Below, in pieces: positions 41,701-52,448 of a stretch of DNA of 64,000 nt. How positions within the stretch are numbered: position 1 is the stretch's first letter; each line of letters opens with the position of its first letter. The translations under genes were made by a program, and so were the position numbers. Origin of the DNA: Syngnathus acus. Lineage: Eukaryota; Chordata; Actinopteri; Syngnathiformes; Syngnathidae. A model generated the notes under the pieces. It had not been told where the DNA came from. It was given only the letters and a program-made list of their open reading frames with translations, and did no database searches. The stretch lies in assembly GCF_901709675.1 (NCBI RefSeq), contig NC_051097.1, positions 8,906,039-8,970,038 of the forward strand. Direction: 5' to 3'.

Positions 41701-44700
41701 TCGGTTTTTAATCCATGAGGCAGGGGTGTCTGACATCGCCCACACGAAACTTCATTCAATCCTCTTTTACATTATGCGTTTATTGATATGCAGCTGAGGG
41801 TGAATCGCATTTCTTCTGCTTGTTCAGTGCAAACAGATCCCAAGGAGAAACCCGTGCTTTGTGCGGCGGAGACATTGATGAATGCGGGCGCAGTGCTAAA
41901 TTGAGCATCAGTGTCGCGTTTGAAAGGGGAAGGCGAATGTGTAAGACAGCGGGCAGCTCGTGATGTTTACTTTTCTACGCCATTTTGGTTCGTCGCTGAG
42001 GAAATGTATCAGAATTTTGGGTTGTCCTCCAAACAGCGTCAGAGGAAGGCTGGTGAAGAGAAGGTGTAATGATTGGCAATGTTATTAGACCCTGGGAATC
42101 TATGCAAGGAGGGAAAAGCAATTTCAGTGAGTTAGTTGAAATCTGCGGGTGGTGTTGAGAGGACAAGTCAAGTGATCCCTTCATTTATACTTTCCATCAT
42201 GAGAAGTCAATATAAGGTGGTGCTTCCTTCTGACGAAAGAAATTGCCTCTATTCGAGAAAAAAAAAAAGTTCTTTAGAGTAATTTTAAAACTGTATTAAA
42301 AAATAATTGCTAATATTTGGCCTGATGCACCTGAGTGATGTTAGCCGCTAACATTTTAGCACCCGCTAAACTCCAATGGTCGAACGATACAGTCTCTTTT
42401 TAGCACCTTTAATTAGCAATTAAACTTGATTTCACAACGTCGTTGTATTTGTGACCGCTAATACAATCTGGTAGGTAGCTAACTATCTTTGCGTGTTGGA
42501 AGTGAATAAAAAAATCTTTGGATAATGGCCTTTTTATTCATGCTAACTAAATTAGACCACACACATCCATACCTTTGTTTGTGACGCTACCATGACACTC
42601 TTTAATGAATGGTTGCCTCACACACACATACAAGTTCCGGAGCTATGGTGTCACCACGGCAACTACTCTGTGAAGCATCCCCTCATGCATGTGACCTCCT
42701 CTGCCCCACAATCACTCCCTGTTTAAGCCTGATGCACAGCTGCTGGCTCCCTTCATGTTCATCCTCACTGACAGGAAATGACCCAGTCGGAGAAATGTCA
42801 CCTTGTGACCTTGGTGACTCTCGCGAGGGTCACCCAGTCGGTTATAGCGTTGACATTGTTCCGAGCTACCCCAGACACTTTCAAATGACTAAAATACTAA
42901 AATAACCCTAACCCTAACCCCAAAAAACGAGAATAGGCGAAATAATATGTCGTCAAATTTTGAGATTATTCTGTTTTGACTCCAAACACGTATTGAGAAA
43001 CAAATCACTGAAATCAATTTATAGGGACTTCTTAGGAAAGTCACTCTTTTATGGAGTGGGAAGATGTCTTTTAATTAAAAGGAGTATTGACATTGCTGAG
43101 CTGAGTGTTAATTCAAGTTAAAATATGTGCCTCCAATAAAAAAAAACTAAACTCACTTCTTAAACTCACATGATCTCGTTTCTACGTTCTCAAAACTGTG
43201 ACGGGTAATTATAGAAGACGAGATTTTAACATGACAACATAAAAGTGTGATTCTCCACACACATCAGTCAGACAGCTCCATTTATCAAACGCTCTCTAAC
43301 AGACTTTATCACAAGGAGTCCTTGAGCCCAAATATCATCACATTTTAATCTAGACCAAGCCTTTATTGGTCATTAGGATCAATGAGAATTAATTGGACCA
43401 TATGCAGCCAAATGGAACAGAAGAGGATGGACTCGGGTAGCATCCATTAGTTAGGATTTCTGCTCAGTGCATGTTTTGTGGTGAACCAAGCCGCGTCTTT
43501 GCCAGTGCTTCACTCCAGGAAGTCTTTGGCTCTGGAGGCGTAACAGAGCGCATATAATGAGATGCCAGTCCGTTTTGGTGGAAAGGTTGTAAGAAATGTG
43601 CTCAATCTGACACACACTTGGCAATCCTGCAGAGATTGTAAATGGCATTTCCTTAACATTTAATTGAAAAAAATTTGCTTGTGGATATGAATATGGCAAA
43701 AAGGAACTATTTTATTCTGTCCTTTAGAAACAGCTGTTAAGTGCAGCAGTAATGAGGGTAGTTTTTTCGAGGGACAATTATATTTGTAGTTAGGACATTT
43801 TGCCATCTGCTGCCGGGATATCCATTCCTTCGTTTTTTTGTTGTTATTTCTGTAAAGCTTTGCCTTTAATTTTCATTTCATATTATATCCTTGGAAAACG
43901 GATAAACATATGTTTGTGGTAAGATTTTATAAATGGAATGTGGTCTTATATACGAAGCACGGCGAACGCTCGCCTTTCTCTGACTGACTCATAAGCTTTG
44001 CCGCATTTTCTTCTTGCCATGACCCATTTCCGCTGTAACAACCTGACTCGATGGCCCGAGCAATGCACGCTGTCAGATTTCACCACGGTCTCCTCTTAAT
44101 CACTCCAATTATGGAATGCAATGTTCAAACTGCAGCCCCCTTTTGTCTTGTCGACTTTTTTGAGACGTCATCATGTGATTGTTAGCCGGTAACTGCGTCC
44201 ACCTCTGCTTCTTTAGACAAAAGGCCCCAATGAACCCACTATAAAAAAAAAGCAATCATTTCCATTTTCTCTGTAGACTGAATGTATTTCATTTGCATAA
44301 CTTTCTCATCTACATAAAGCAAAAAATCAAGATCATCATTTTCAAGCATACTGTTTCATTGGCCTTTAAAACTAATAAAAAAAAAAAATAGCAAGGGTTC
44401 CAAAATTGATCCCTGTGGAACACCGTCTGACAAAGGCACAGAGTAAGATTCAAAGCTAAATGTAGGAGCACCTATAGGCTTCAACGTGGTCGGGTTGCGT
44501 CCCGCCCTTGTGTCCGGCCGTAAAGGCCACACACACACGCACATAATCGTGAACCACATCCTGCCGGTGTCAGCTCAGGAATTGTTGCAGCTGTTCCGAT
44601 GCATGTGCAAAAATACATACGCCGACACACATGAGGCTTATGTCTGCTATATGTGTTTTATTTTTAGAGCTTACTCAGTCTTGCTAGTTACAAGTTCCTG

Positions 44701-47341
44701 TTGAGGCTTTGAAAATGTCAACAGATAGAAAATAGCTATTCTGGAAGGTTGAAATGTGAGGTTCTGTTGAATTGGACAAACTTTTACGTTGAAAAGTGTC
44801 GACTTGATGTGCTTAAATTGAAGCGAGGAGGCTGTGAAGCCACTGGCCATTGACGCTTATTCTCTGCCACCCACTCAGTCTTTTATGATTGTCCTCTGTG
44901 CCTTCAATCCACATTTCCAAGAAATGGGATCCAGAACTATTCTGACACGGACACCGCAAATGTAATCATCCTCATCTCTCTTGTTTTTTTATTCTCGTTA
45001 TTCAACTGTGACTTGTTAGGGAATGCCCATGTGCTGGCAGCGCTCAGTCCAATAAAAAAAAATATGTGAAGTCATATCAAACACATAAAAGTTTTTGCAC
45101 ACAAACGAACCACTTTTATTCTAACGCAACCAGTTCCTGCAACCAATTTGAGAGCAGCGCTGCTTTTCCTTTCAGGGTTTTCTTGATCATGTTATTAAAG
45201 CAGACTATTGGCAGCTCAGATGGCAAAGCTATAGATTATTTTAGGCGTCCGTACTCGAGCCAGCACAAACACCACAAACCACTGTAATTATACAATCTGG
45301 TCAATCGTTTGAAGAGCAGCAGCAAAACCAAACTTTGATCTGGTCAAAGGAGGGGGTGGTGCTAGCGTGGTTAAAATAAAACCATCCACATGGAGTTGAT
45401 TTGAGGTTTCCTATACGGGCTGCTCTATAGCGGGTGAACTTGTCGCAGTGGAAAAAGCTTTAGCGTGATGCTCGCTTCAAAAACCCCACTCGTGATATTA
45501 AAACAGAATTGAACAGCAAAGCTAATGATGCAAATTCTGGAAAGACATGTTACGGGAGTCCCGTGGGAGGGCCCAGCATGTTCCTTCGAGTCACTGGAAA
45601 TAAACCCAGATGGAGGCACAAGAAATTGCATGATTACAAGATTAGCATGATTTTCTCCTATTAGCTATCTAACGTCTTTTTACGTAGAATCTGCAAAACG
45701 ACATGACATGAAACCACCGAACTCAGCGTCAATAATGAAAGAGAATCATCAAGATGATCAAAAAGCAGTTTCGATCTTTTATGTTGGAATGAGAAATACA
45801 AACGCTTATAAGAGCAAAGCACGGCATGGCTCAGAGCTGTGCTTAAACTTTGTGGTTTAGTTAATTAGTTCCAAAGATGGCGACGCAGCAGCGTACAAGT
45901 GATGCAGCATGGGGGCGGGGGCGAGAGAGGTGGAGGATGACACGCTTCCGTGGGCTGGTTGTTGTTTTGTGGACCGTGTCACCAATGGATAACAGTCATG
46001 AGCCCCACTGGGGCGAGATAAAGGAAACCCGCTTAAAAGCGGGCCAAAAAAATTAATCCACCTGCTCACAACAGCTGAGACGAGCTTGAATGGTGGGGAG
46101 GAGTCGTTTTTTTTTTTTTTTTAAAGTCAATCTATCAAGAAGGTCACCGGTGGGAGGGATGGGGGTCTGTGGCCCATCTGGTCCCCCCTCTCCTATTATT
46201 TGGAAATTGCTTTTGTTGAAACGTGTCGAACTCCACCCTCTCCCAACCGAATTTATATCGGATTTTTCTACTTTGTTTGCTTGCTGCATCTACAAACTGA
46301 CTGCCTTCAAACAATGGAAAAAAAAGAAACTTTCCCAGCTACAGAGTCATAGCAAAAGTTCTGGTCCAGTAACCCCAATGCCCTCCATGCTTTCACACAA
46401 TTAAATTGAACCTAATTATGTCATTATTTGGCCTCTGCCAAGTTTGCAAAAGAGCTTGAAACTATCAAGGCGGAAGCTCCCAAAGAATTTGGAAACAATA
46501 CAATAGAGCCAAGACAATGTCCGTAATCAAATTTGGCTGGAGGCGCAACAAAAGATGGAGACCGGCGGGACACTAAAGACCCAGATGCTTAAGAGCGCCC
46601 GGGCGAATGTTGGAGTGGCTCGCTGCATGAATTTATTCTGGAAGACAAAAGCATCTGCTCCAAAAGCCATTACGATGAAAAGTATGATGTCAGCAGCAGT
46701 TGAGTCTCTAATATTTTGTCCCCTAATTAAACTTATCAACTGACACTAATCAGAAATAGCAATTAACTCCGTTATTGCACACAAAAAAATGCTTTTTCTC
46801 TGAAATGCCAAAGAAAGAAGGGAATGGAGAGGTCAGAGCAATCATTTCTAGTGGTTCCGATTTTTCTTTTCTTTTTTCCTTTTAACCAGCAGAGACTATA
46901 ATCATACACAGTAGGAGCAGAGCTTCGGCTAGATTTGCCAAACTCTCAGCCTTTATTCTCCTGAGCATTAGTTTGAACTCATGTGGTGCCACAACAACAA
47001 CAACAACAAAAAAAGTGACGTCGTGACACATTTCTGAAGCATCCCAGGCAGAAAATGACACATCCATCTATTTCAGTGTCTCGCGCTGTCACGGAGCTGG
47101 AAGTGAGCCTCATGTCAGCGTGCTGTGACATCACGCGTGTATTTACCACGAGCCTTTTCTATTTATTTATTGCGCAACCTCACGGCTCTGCATCTTTCAC
47201 ACCTTTTGCTTAATAATCACAACAAAGCAGGATCTTATGAATCCACAAACTTCTTACCACCCCGGTGTCCTCCTGGATGGTTTGCGGAGGAGCCGCTCGG
47301 CTCAGAGGCAGAAGCCACAGAAGGGGCACCAAAACCAGCAT
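26791..47341 (-). CDS. mmp17: Matrix metalloproteinase 17 (MT4-MMP), GPI-anchored, complete
   Basis: Zinc endopeptidase tethered to the cell surface. Ten exons on the minus strand: 47341-47258, 38526-38394, 38319-38184, 35325-35039, 30501-30325, 30223-30121, 29199-29117, 28368-28216, 27834-27577, 27116-26791; 1740 nt, 579 residues (human MMP17 about 603). Order: signal peptide (1-16), propeptide with FGYLPPADP and cysteine switch PRCSLPD (Cys85), furin site RRKR (99-102), and catalytic domain with [11 protein letters not shown] (226-236) and the calcium/substrate segment AHAFFPGE. A short proline-rich hinge and a four-blade hemopexin domain beginning at RCTSYFDAV follow, then CSCTS and a hydrophobic C-terminal tail ([13 protein letters not shown]) that fits a GPI-attachment signal and not a cytoplasmic domain. 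I chose the ATG at 47341 because it starts directly on the signal peptide; upstream in-frame ATGs would bury it. All exon phases close. Confidence 0.96.
27191..27210 (+). promoter_or_regulatory. CTCF-like motif in the last mmp17 intron
   Basis: GCCTCTAGAGGGCGCTTGTC resembles the CTCF core and its downstream extension, in forward orientation. Confidence 0.4.
30502..35038 (-). other. mmp17: mmp17 intron 4
   Basis: A 4.5-kb intron between the two exons of the catalytic domain. Contents seen: a GCTAAGC-type minisatellite (30828-30873), poly-A runs and a short (AAGC)n run (33206-33220). A 137-codon plus-strand open frame at 33679-34092 resembles nothing I know. Confidence 0.7.
30828..30873. repeat. 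Short tandem repeat, GCTAAGCAAAGCTAA type
   Basis: About three imperfect units built from GCTAAGC and CTAGCTAAGC, inside mmp17 intron 4. It is partly palindromic. Confidence 0.65.
35326..38183 (-). other. mmp17: mmp17 intron 3
   Basis: A 2.9-kb intron, AT-rich. I see no gene, transposon or RNA structure in it. Confidence 0.6.
39394..39413 (-). promoter_or_regulatory. CTCF-like motif, reverse orientation
   Basis: TATAGCGCCATCTACTGCCA; its reverse complement gives CAGTAGATGGCGCTA, a good CTCF core. It lies in mmp17 intron 1. Confidence 0.45.
40757..40770. promoter_or_regulatory. X-box-like site in mmp17 intron 1
   Basis: GTTGTCATGGAAAC is a near match to the RFX consensus GTTGCCATGGCAAC (12 of 14). 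It is not close to any start codon, so a role in mmp17 or a distal gene is only possible. It also shows that such matches occur away from ciliary genes. Confidence 0.3.
42904..42921. repeat. Short interstitial telomere-like repeat
   Basis: Three CCCTAA units in a row (AACCCTAACCCTAACCCC). Short runs like this arise by double-strand-break repair or chance. Confidence 0.7.
44386..44490 (-). mobile_element. Fragment of a LINE reverse transcriptase
   Basis: On the minus strand this translates to a segment containing [18 protein letters not shown]. That is the conserved RT block GVPQGSVLGPLLF of non-LTR retrotransposons (Jockey/CR1/L2/Rex-like). A poly-A run in the plus strand (44379-44390) and loss of frame end the similarity. 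Only about 35 codons remain, a dead fragment within mmp17 intron 1. Confidence 0.75.
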
Positions 47342-48282
47342 CTCCGCGCATATAATCCTTCTCCACTCAGAAACGATCGTTGCCAGGCTGGTCCCGCGGG
47401 ATTCCCACAACGGGAGCAGCATCCAAGGTGCGGGACAGTAATCCGTCAAAAAAAAAAAAAAAAAAAAAAATTGCAGGCTACCTCACTGTGGAGCGCAAAC
47501 ACATAAAACACATGAAAACAGGTGGCTGAAGAAGTTTGCTTTGGAGGTGAAGAGGAGATAATTAAGTGGCCATCATGCAAGACTTGAGCTTCTTTCTCTT
47601 GAGCAGCAAAAGTGGAGCGAGCTGGTGGATCGCGCTGTGAGAAATGGAAGCAGCTGCGTTGTTGCGTGGGCTTTTTGTGCCTCATACACGCGCCGAAGTC
47701 ACACGAGTGGACTGGAGGGGGGCGTTTCTTCAGTAATGTGATATTGGTGTGAGGTTGCATAAACAAAAGCAAACACAAGAGCAACGTGACACATCTCAAA
47801 TCATTCTTCCCAATTGAAATGAATGGATGAGTCATTAATTGGTTCCAAACACCATTAAAAAAACAAAAAACTCTTGATATATTTTTAGATCATAAAAATG
47901 AATCTATCTTGATTTTATCAATTTGTTTTGGAGGAATTAGTAAATCACTAACTAGTAGCCGAAGCAAAAAAAATAGTCTGATAATTAATAGAGTAAAATA
48001 CTGCGGGGAAAATTCTCATGTATTTTTACTTCAGAATGCTTTGTAGGGTTACCATGGCAATAACAGTCATGCGCCTTCTAGTCAGTGTGGCATCAAATTG
48101 ATTTGAAGTTGGACTTTGTGATGCACTTCACATTTAATCTCTTTGAGATCACTGAACAAAGCAAGCGAAAGGTTACCGAGCTTGCTCCTGTTACCATTTT
48201 TAATCAAAATCATTTTGATTGACAATTTCAAAAATCAAAGGCAAGGCATATCTTGGGGGACGCGTCAAACTTGACAATCATC
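47342..48282. promoter_or_regulatory. Divergent promoter region, mmp17 (-) and OFD1-like gene (+)
   Basis: About 0.94 kb between the two start codons, which point away from each other. It includes a 22-base poly-A run at 47449-47470, the 5' UTR of mmp17 and a strong X-box (48048-48061). No other coding signal is visible. Confidence 0.5.
48048..48061. promoter_or_regulatory. RFX X-box upstream of the OFD1-like gene
   Basis: GTTACCATGGCAAT matches the palindromic X-box GTTGCCATGGCAAC at 12 of 14 positions. It lies 222-235 bp upstream of the OFD1-like ATG (48283). It is the best X-box match in the window by eye. RFX regulation of a cilium-related gene is the natural reading; binding is inferred. 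Confidence 0.6.
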
Positions 48283-49728
48283 ATGTTGTCACCGAGGGAG
48301 GATGCTTTATCTTCCAGTGAGCTGAGGGACAAGCTCTTTAAAAGATTGAAGGATAAAAAAGTGCAGGAAATGCTCCAAAGCCAACTGCGCACTCAAATTT
48401 CCACATCTTCGCTTACGGATGACGTCAACGAGCGAGGCTTTTTAATCAAACTTCTCGCACATGTGGTGAGGCATCGCAAACCTCGTCTTTACCGTGATGC
48501 GTCAACTCAAACAGACCACGTTGAGACGATAAAAATGAAATTTGATGAAGTGAGACAAGAACTGGAGATGACCAATGAAATTAAGGCAATATATGCCAAA
48601 GAAAATAACAAAATGGATCCAGCGCAAAAACAAACCGAGGAAGACGATGCCCTTGTCCAGAGTCGAGTGTTGCTGAAAGAAATGGAAGCAACGAAGCAGC
48701 GAGAAAATGAGTTTAGGATGCAAATGTTTAAAGAGATTTCTAAAAGACACCAAGAGAAGGTCAAGACCACCGAGGAATTATTGAGGCGGAGAGAGCAAGT
48801 GATGAAAACAATAAAAGGCCCGCATGACCACAGGGTATGGAACGAACTCTCAAAATATAAGCTGGAGGTGAACGAGGAATACATCAAGACAACAGAAGAA
48901 CCCACACATCCTCAAAACGAGCCGGCAGAAACGGCTGCAAAAGCAGAAGACCACAATCGAGTCATCTCAGAGTTGAAACGATTACAGGAGGAATTGAAGG
49001 CAGAACTTCACACGACCTCGCTGCTGAATCAACAGAAGGAGCTCCTGAAGGACAAACTGGAGCGAGTGAGCGACTACACCCCATTAAAAAACACAAAAGC
49101 AAAGTTGGAGAAACAAGTGCAGCTTCTCAAGACACAACTGAAGGAATTGAAGGTGGAGAAGCAATGTATTTGCGCAGACTTAGAGAAACCTTCTCTGGCT
49201 TTGCAGTCAGAGCTAAGAAGGCTGCAAAGTCAACACCGACTGGAAAAAGAAGCCATGAAAAACCAGAAGCAAGTTCTCCACACGCAGCTCACCCTGAAGG
49301 TCAAGCAAAGCGCGAATCTGAAAATAAAGCTGACGGAATGTGAGGAGAACTTACAATGGTTCACTACTCATGCTGACAATCTTAAAAAACGTCTCCACCA
49401 AAATCAAGAATTCCAAAAACGTCTCCGAGCCATCTCCAAGTCTGACATGCAGAATTTCTCCATGCCGAGAAGAAATGAGTCACTGATGGAATCCAGAGCT
49501 TGGATCTGTCAGCTGCAGAAGGACGCTGAAGCCTTCCAAGAAGCCTACACAAAATGTCTGGCGAGTCATTCAAACGCTCGCTTTGCACAAACCACGGGCG
49601 GTCCAGGATTCCCCTCGAGGGACCGAATCGACTCAACGGACCGAGCAGCCTCCAAACAAATCTCCGGGGACTTTATCTCGGAAGGAGACAAAAAAAAACG
49701 AAAACGACCCGGAACATTGCCCGGATAG
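48283..49728 (+). CDS. OFD1-like coiled-coil protein, single exon (probable retrogene, LisH lost)
   Basis: An uninterrupted 481-codon frame with no introns. The ATG at 48283 is the first in frame after a TGA at 48220. The protein is Lys/Glu/Gln-rich coiled coil, and several blocks line up in order with OFD1 (centriole/basal-body protein). SELRDKLFKRLKDKK matches DELRKKLYQTFKDRG, and RGFLIKLLA matches KGFLMHFLK. LRRREQVMKTI and NELSKYKLEVNEEYI match ALRRQEQNIKSF and NELLKYQLELKDDYI. LLKDKLERVSDYTPLK matches MLNEKVKEMSDYSLLK, and ICQLQKDAEAFQEAY matches VKELQQEAERLEKAF. The stretch that carries the LisH motif in OFD1 (about 95 residues) is cut to about 14 here. The C-terminal half of OFD1 is also missing (481 against about 1012 residues). 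OFD1 itself has many introns, so this looks like a processed copy. The intact frame and a nearby X-box suggest it is used. Identity is inferred from recalled OFD1 sequence. Confidence 0.75.
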   Translation: MLSPREDALSSSELRDKLFKRLKDKKVQEMLQSQLRTQISTSSLTDDVNERGFLIKLLAHVVRHRKPRLYRDASTQTDHVETIKMKFDEVRQELEMTNEIKAIYAKENNKMDPAQKQTEEDDALVQSRVLLKEMEATKQRENEFRMQMFKEISKRHQEKVKTTEELLRRREQVMKTIKGPHDHRVWNELSKYKLEVNEEYIKTTEEPTHPQNEPAETAAKAEDHNRVISELKRLQEELKAELHTTSLLNQQKELLKDKLERVSDYTPLKNTKAKLEKQVQLLKTQLKELKVEKQCICADLEKPSLALQSELRRLQSQHRLEKEAMKNQKQVLHTQLTLKVKQSANLKIKLTECEENLQWFTTHADNLKKRLHQNQEFQKRLRAISKSDMQNFSMPRRNESLMESRAWICQLQKDAEAFQEAYTKCLASHSNARFAQTTGGPGFPSRDRIDSTDRAASKQISGDFISEGDKKKRKRPGTLPG

Positions 49729-50010
49729 GAGAGAAGAGAAAATCAATAGTGTAGCCAAACAATGAAAGAGGACAATCCAAAAGGAATTAGAAGAGACGTG
49801 ATGATTTGAGAAAGAGAAGGTGGCGGTAGAGAACGACGAGTGGAATGTCACAGACTTGAAGATTGTTTTAAAAGGCCGCAATGGGCGACATTTGAGAAGA
49901 CTAAAGTAGAATTTGAGGTCAAGAGGATCTCTGAGGAGAAAAACAATCGCGGTGAAGTGTTTTGCTATCAAGACGGAGACGATTTGTGGCCGAAATGAAT
50001 TCCTTTTCAT
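49729..50010 (+). other. Purine-rich sequence downstream of the OFD1-like stop
   Basis: About 280 bp with the same A/G-rich composition as the coding part. One frame is open from about 49812 to a TGA at 49996 and encodes a charged stretch. It may be decayed C-terminal OFD1 coding sequence or simply 3' UTR; I could not align it to OFD1. Confidence 0.3.
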
Positions 50011-52012
50011 GAGCACGTTTTTTGTCTCTCTCAAAAATATTTGACACAAACCAGCTGGCATGCAAGGTTAATTCAATATAGAAAAAAATTCCTGCTAATA
50101 TTACAAGCACTCCATTTTTTCTTTTGTCGGTTGGCATTGAGTGATGCTCGGGTGGTCTTATCTAAATAACAAAGCGAGCATGGCCATGAGAGCACTCGAG
50201 TGTCCTCTCTCATGGATATTATTATTTCCTTGCCCAAAAATGTGATCCATTATGATTGCGCAAAGATGTTTTACAAAAACCGATGTCACTTTCGGTCAAG
50301 TTATCGGGTTGTGAGGCCATGGCTGGAAAATGCACGAACAATAAGTGGAATAATGCTATCGCGTGAAGCTAACATCACACTTTCATGAAATAGTTTGAAT
50401 TTAACTACGAAGAGCTGAACAGCAATATTTCCCAAACCTTCTGCACGTGCGAAGCGCATATTGATCTCAACGTGTGATTAATGTCAATCGTTGATTAAAA
50501 ATGCGCTTCATCCAACTAATGAAATCCGATACGCAGTCAAAGAAATACGACTTGACGACAAGCTCTAAAAATATAAACACGACTTCTATTTCCCGTTGTG
50601 TTACAGTCGATCATTTGAACACTGCTGACGTCAAGACGTATCGTGTGGAATTCATCCATACTTTTTTTTTTGCGAGCCACTCAAACTTAACCCGAGGCCC
50701 GTTTAAGTTGTCCAGAATGGACACATGGATAAAATGATGCTAACATGTGTTGACCTAAATGTTGATTTCATGCATCTCCGTTCTTGTGATGCAACTTCTG
50801 CAGTCCGGTGTTGATGTGGCCGTGACAGAAAATAAATTGGTATACCAGAGGGGGAAGCAGCCAAGCCATATATCACAAATGTTCTGTTTGGGTCATTCTG
50901 TCAGCTTGCTCTCAATCTTCACTTCTCGTGTTTACAGTAAACACGGTGTTTGGATGCTACTGAAAAAAACATCCACCTGGATCTGCCAAAAGCCACCATC
51001 TATTTTTGCTCTGATGAGACGATAATTGAAATTTGGTCATACTTGGTGAATTGAGAAAAATACAAAAAGCAGTACATTCATTTGAATGGTGTGTAGAATT
51101 ATCAGAATTGTGTTACCCCAAACACAATTATTCCAAACAAGTGCTCTTAAAAAATTTGAAATTCTCTTCAAAGCCACATTTTTAATTGCAATGATTTGTA
51201 GATAAAACCCAGAGCACAATAGTCGCTTCCCTTTAAAGTTTTTTTTTTTACGTGTGTGATAATTAATTCATAAGAACATAGATGGCTCTTCTCTGCTTTT
51301 GAGATTTAAAAAGATCCCCCCCCTTTGATTCCTCTATTGAATTAGCATTAATGGAAGCATGCGATTGGAAGTAAACAAACTTCACAGCGTTTCCCCGCTG
51401 TTAGCAAAGCAGACACACTTCACAGCTCATTTGCCTCCTCGCCCTCACGGAGAAGATTGCAACTTAGCATCTTCTTTTATTTCACAAGGGGAGTCGAAAA
51501 CATCCTCATTCCCGGTTTTTATTACGCTAGCATAGAAATAGTGTCACAACTCACAACATTGCAGTCTGCAAGTCAATTTTTTTCGGTTCACTCCGGACAA
51601 GCTCACCTCTTCAATATTTATTGTTTGCTAGCTGCATGATTGTTGCGCCGCCGTGTCCGTGCAGGCTCTCTTGACAACCTATTGGTGTTTTAGAACGGTA
51701 ATATCGAAATATTGCCACGACATGCAATAATACAGCCGCAAAGTCGTAAAGGAAAAACTTTTTTTTTTTCGAATGAAGAAGCAAAAGGCCTTTTGTTATA
51801 TTACTGAAGGAAGAAAAAGCTGTCCTTGACATTTATGTTATGTGAGAGCTTAGGCATCAACGTCAAAGGCCATCTCTCAAAAGTTAGATCATGAAGGCCA
51901 AGGTTTTTTTTTTTTTTTTTTTATGATTCTCATCTTTAGACACCCCAAAAATGAGCGTAGGTGGTGGGAAAGCGTCAACCTGCGGCTATGATTTTAAATG
52001 ATCACATTTATT

Positions 52013-52425
52013 TACCGTATTTTCCGGACTATAAGGTGCACCTAAAAACCTAAAATTTTCTCAAAAGCCGACAAAATTTTCTCAAAAGCCGAAAGTGCGC
52101 CTTATAGTCTGGTGCGCCTTATATATGGACCAAATTCCTAAATTTAAACTGGCCTGAAGTATTATGTCATGAAATCAATCATAAGTAAATGAATCATGAA
52201 TCAAAAAGACTATGGATCATTCTTTTGTGATTTGTTGCGTCTGAAGTTGAAATAAAAAAGATAAAATGGAGAATGATTTGATTTGGATTAAAAATCTGAC
52301 ATGATGCATTAATGGTGCGCCTTATAGTCCGGTGCGCCTTATATAAGGACAAGGTTTTCAAATGGGCCATTCATTGAAGGTGCGCCTTATAGTCCGGTGC
52401 GCCTTATAGTCCGGAAAATACGGTA
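52013..52425. mobile_element. Palindromic MITE related to the TACCGTA family, 413 bp
   Basis: Inverted termini TACCGTATTTTCCGGACTAT and its complement, with flanking T/A-rich DNA compatible with a TA target duplication. The interior carries about six copies of a GTGCGCCTTATAGTCCGG-type unit, in pairs at 52086-52125, 52315-52350 and 52379-52410, around an AT-rich core. The termini differ from those of the 172-bp elements by a few bases, so it is a sister subfamily. It has no coding capacity. Confidence 0.85.
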
Positions 52426-52448
52426 TTTATTTATTTATTTATTTATTC
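52424..52448. repeat. (TTTA)n microsatellite abutting the MITE
   Basis: About six TTTA units directly after the right end of the 413-bp MITE. A similar TTTA run flanks its left end (52006-52012), so the element sits inside a TTTA tract. Confidence 0.85.

Larger units (their letters stand above)
38527..47257 (-). other. mmp17: mmp17 intron 1
   Basis: An 8.7-kb first intron, the largest in the window. It holds a reverse CTCF-like site (39394-39413), an X-box-like palindrome (40757-40770), a telomere-like hexamer run (42904-42921) and a reverse-transcriptase fragment (44386-44490). Large first introns of this kind often carry enhancers. Confidence 0.7.

Noticed and set aside
46053-46404. Overlapping plus and minus frames of 78-104 codons near the mmp17 5' end
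   Set aside because: Interrupted by a poly-T run and without any family similarity.
49633-50061. 142-codon minus-strand open frame opposite the OFD1-like gene end
   Set aside because: Shadow of the purine-rich plus strand; low stop density is explained by composition.
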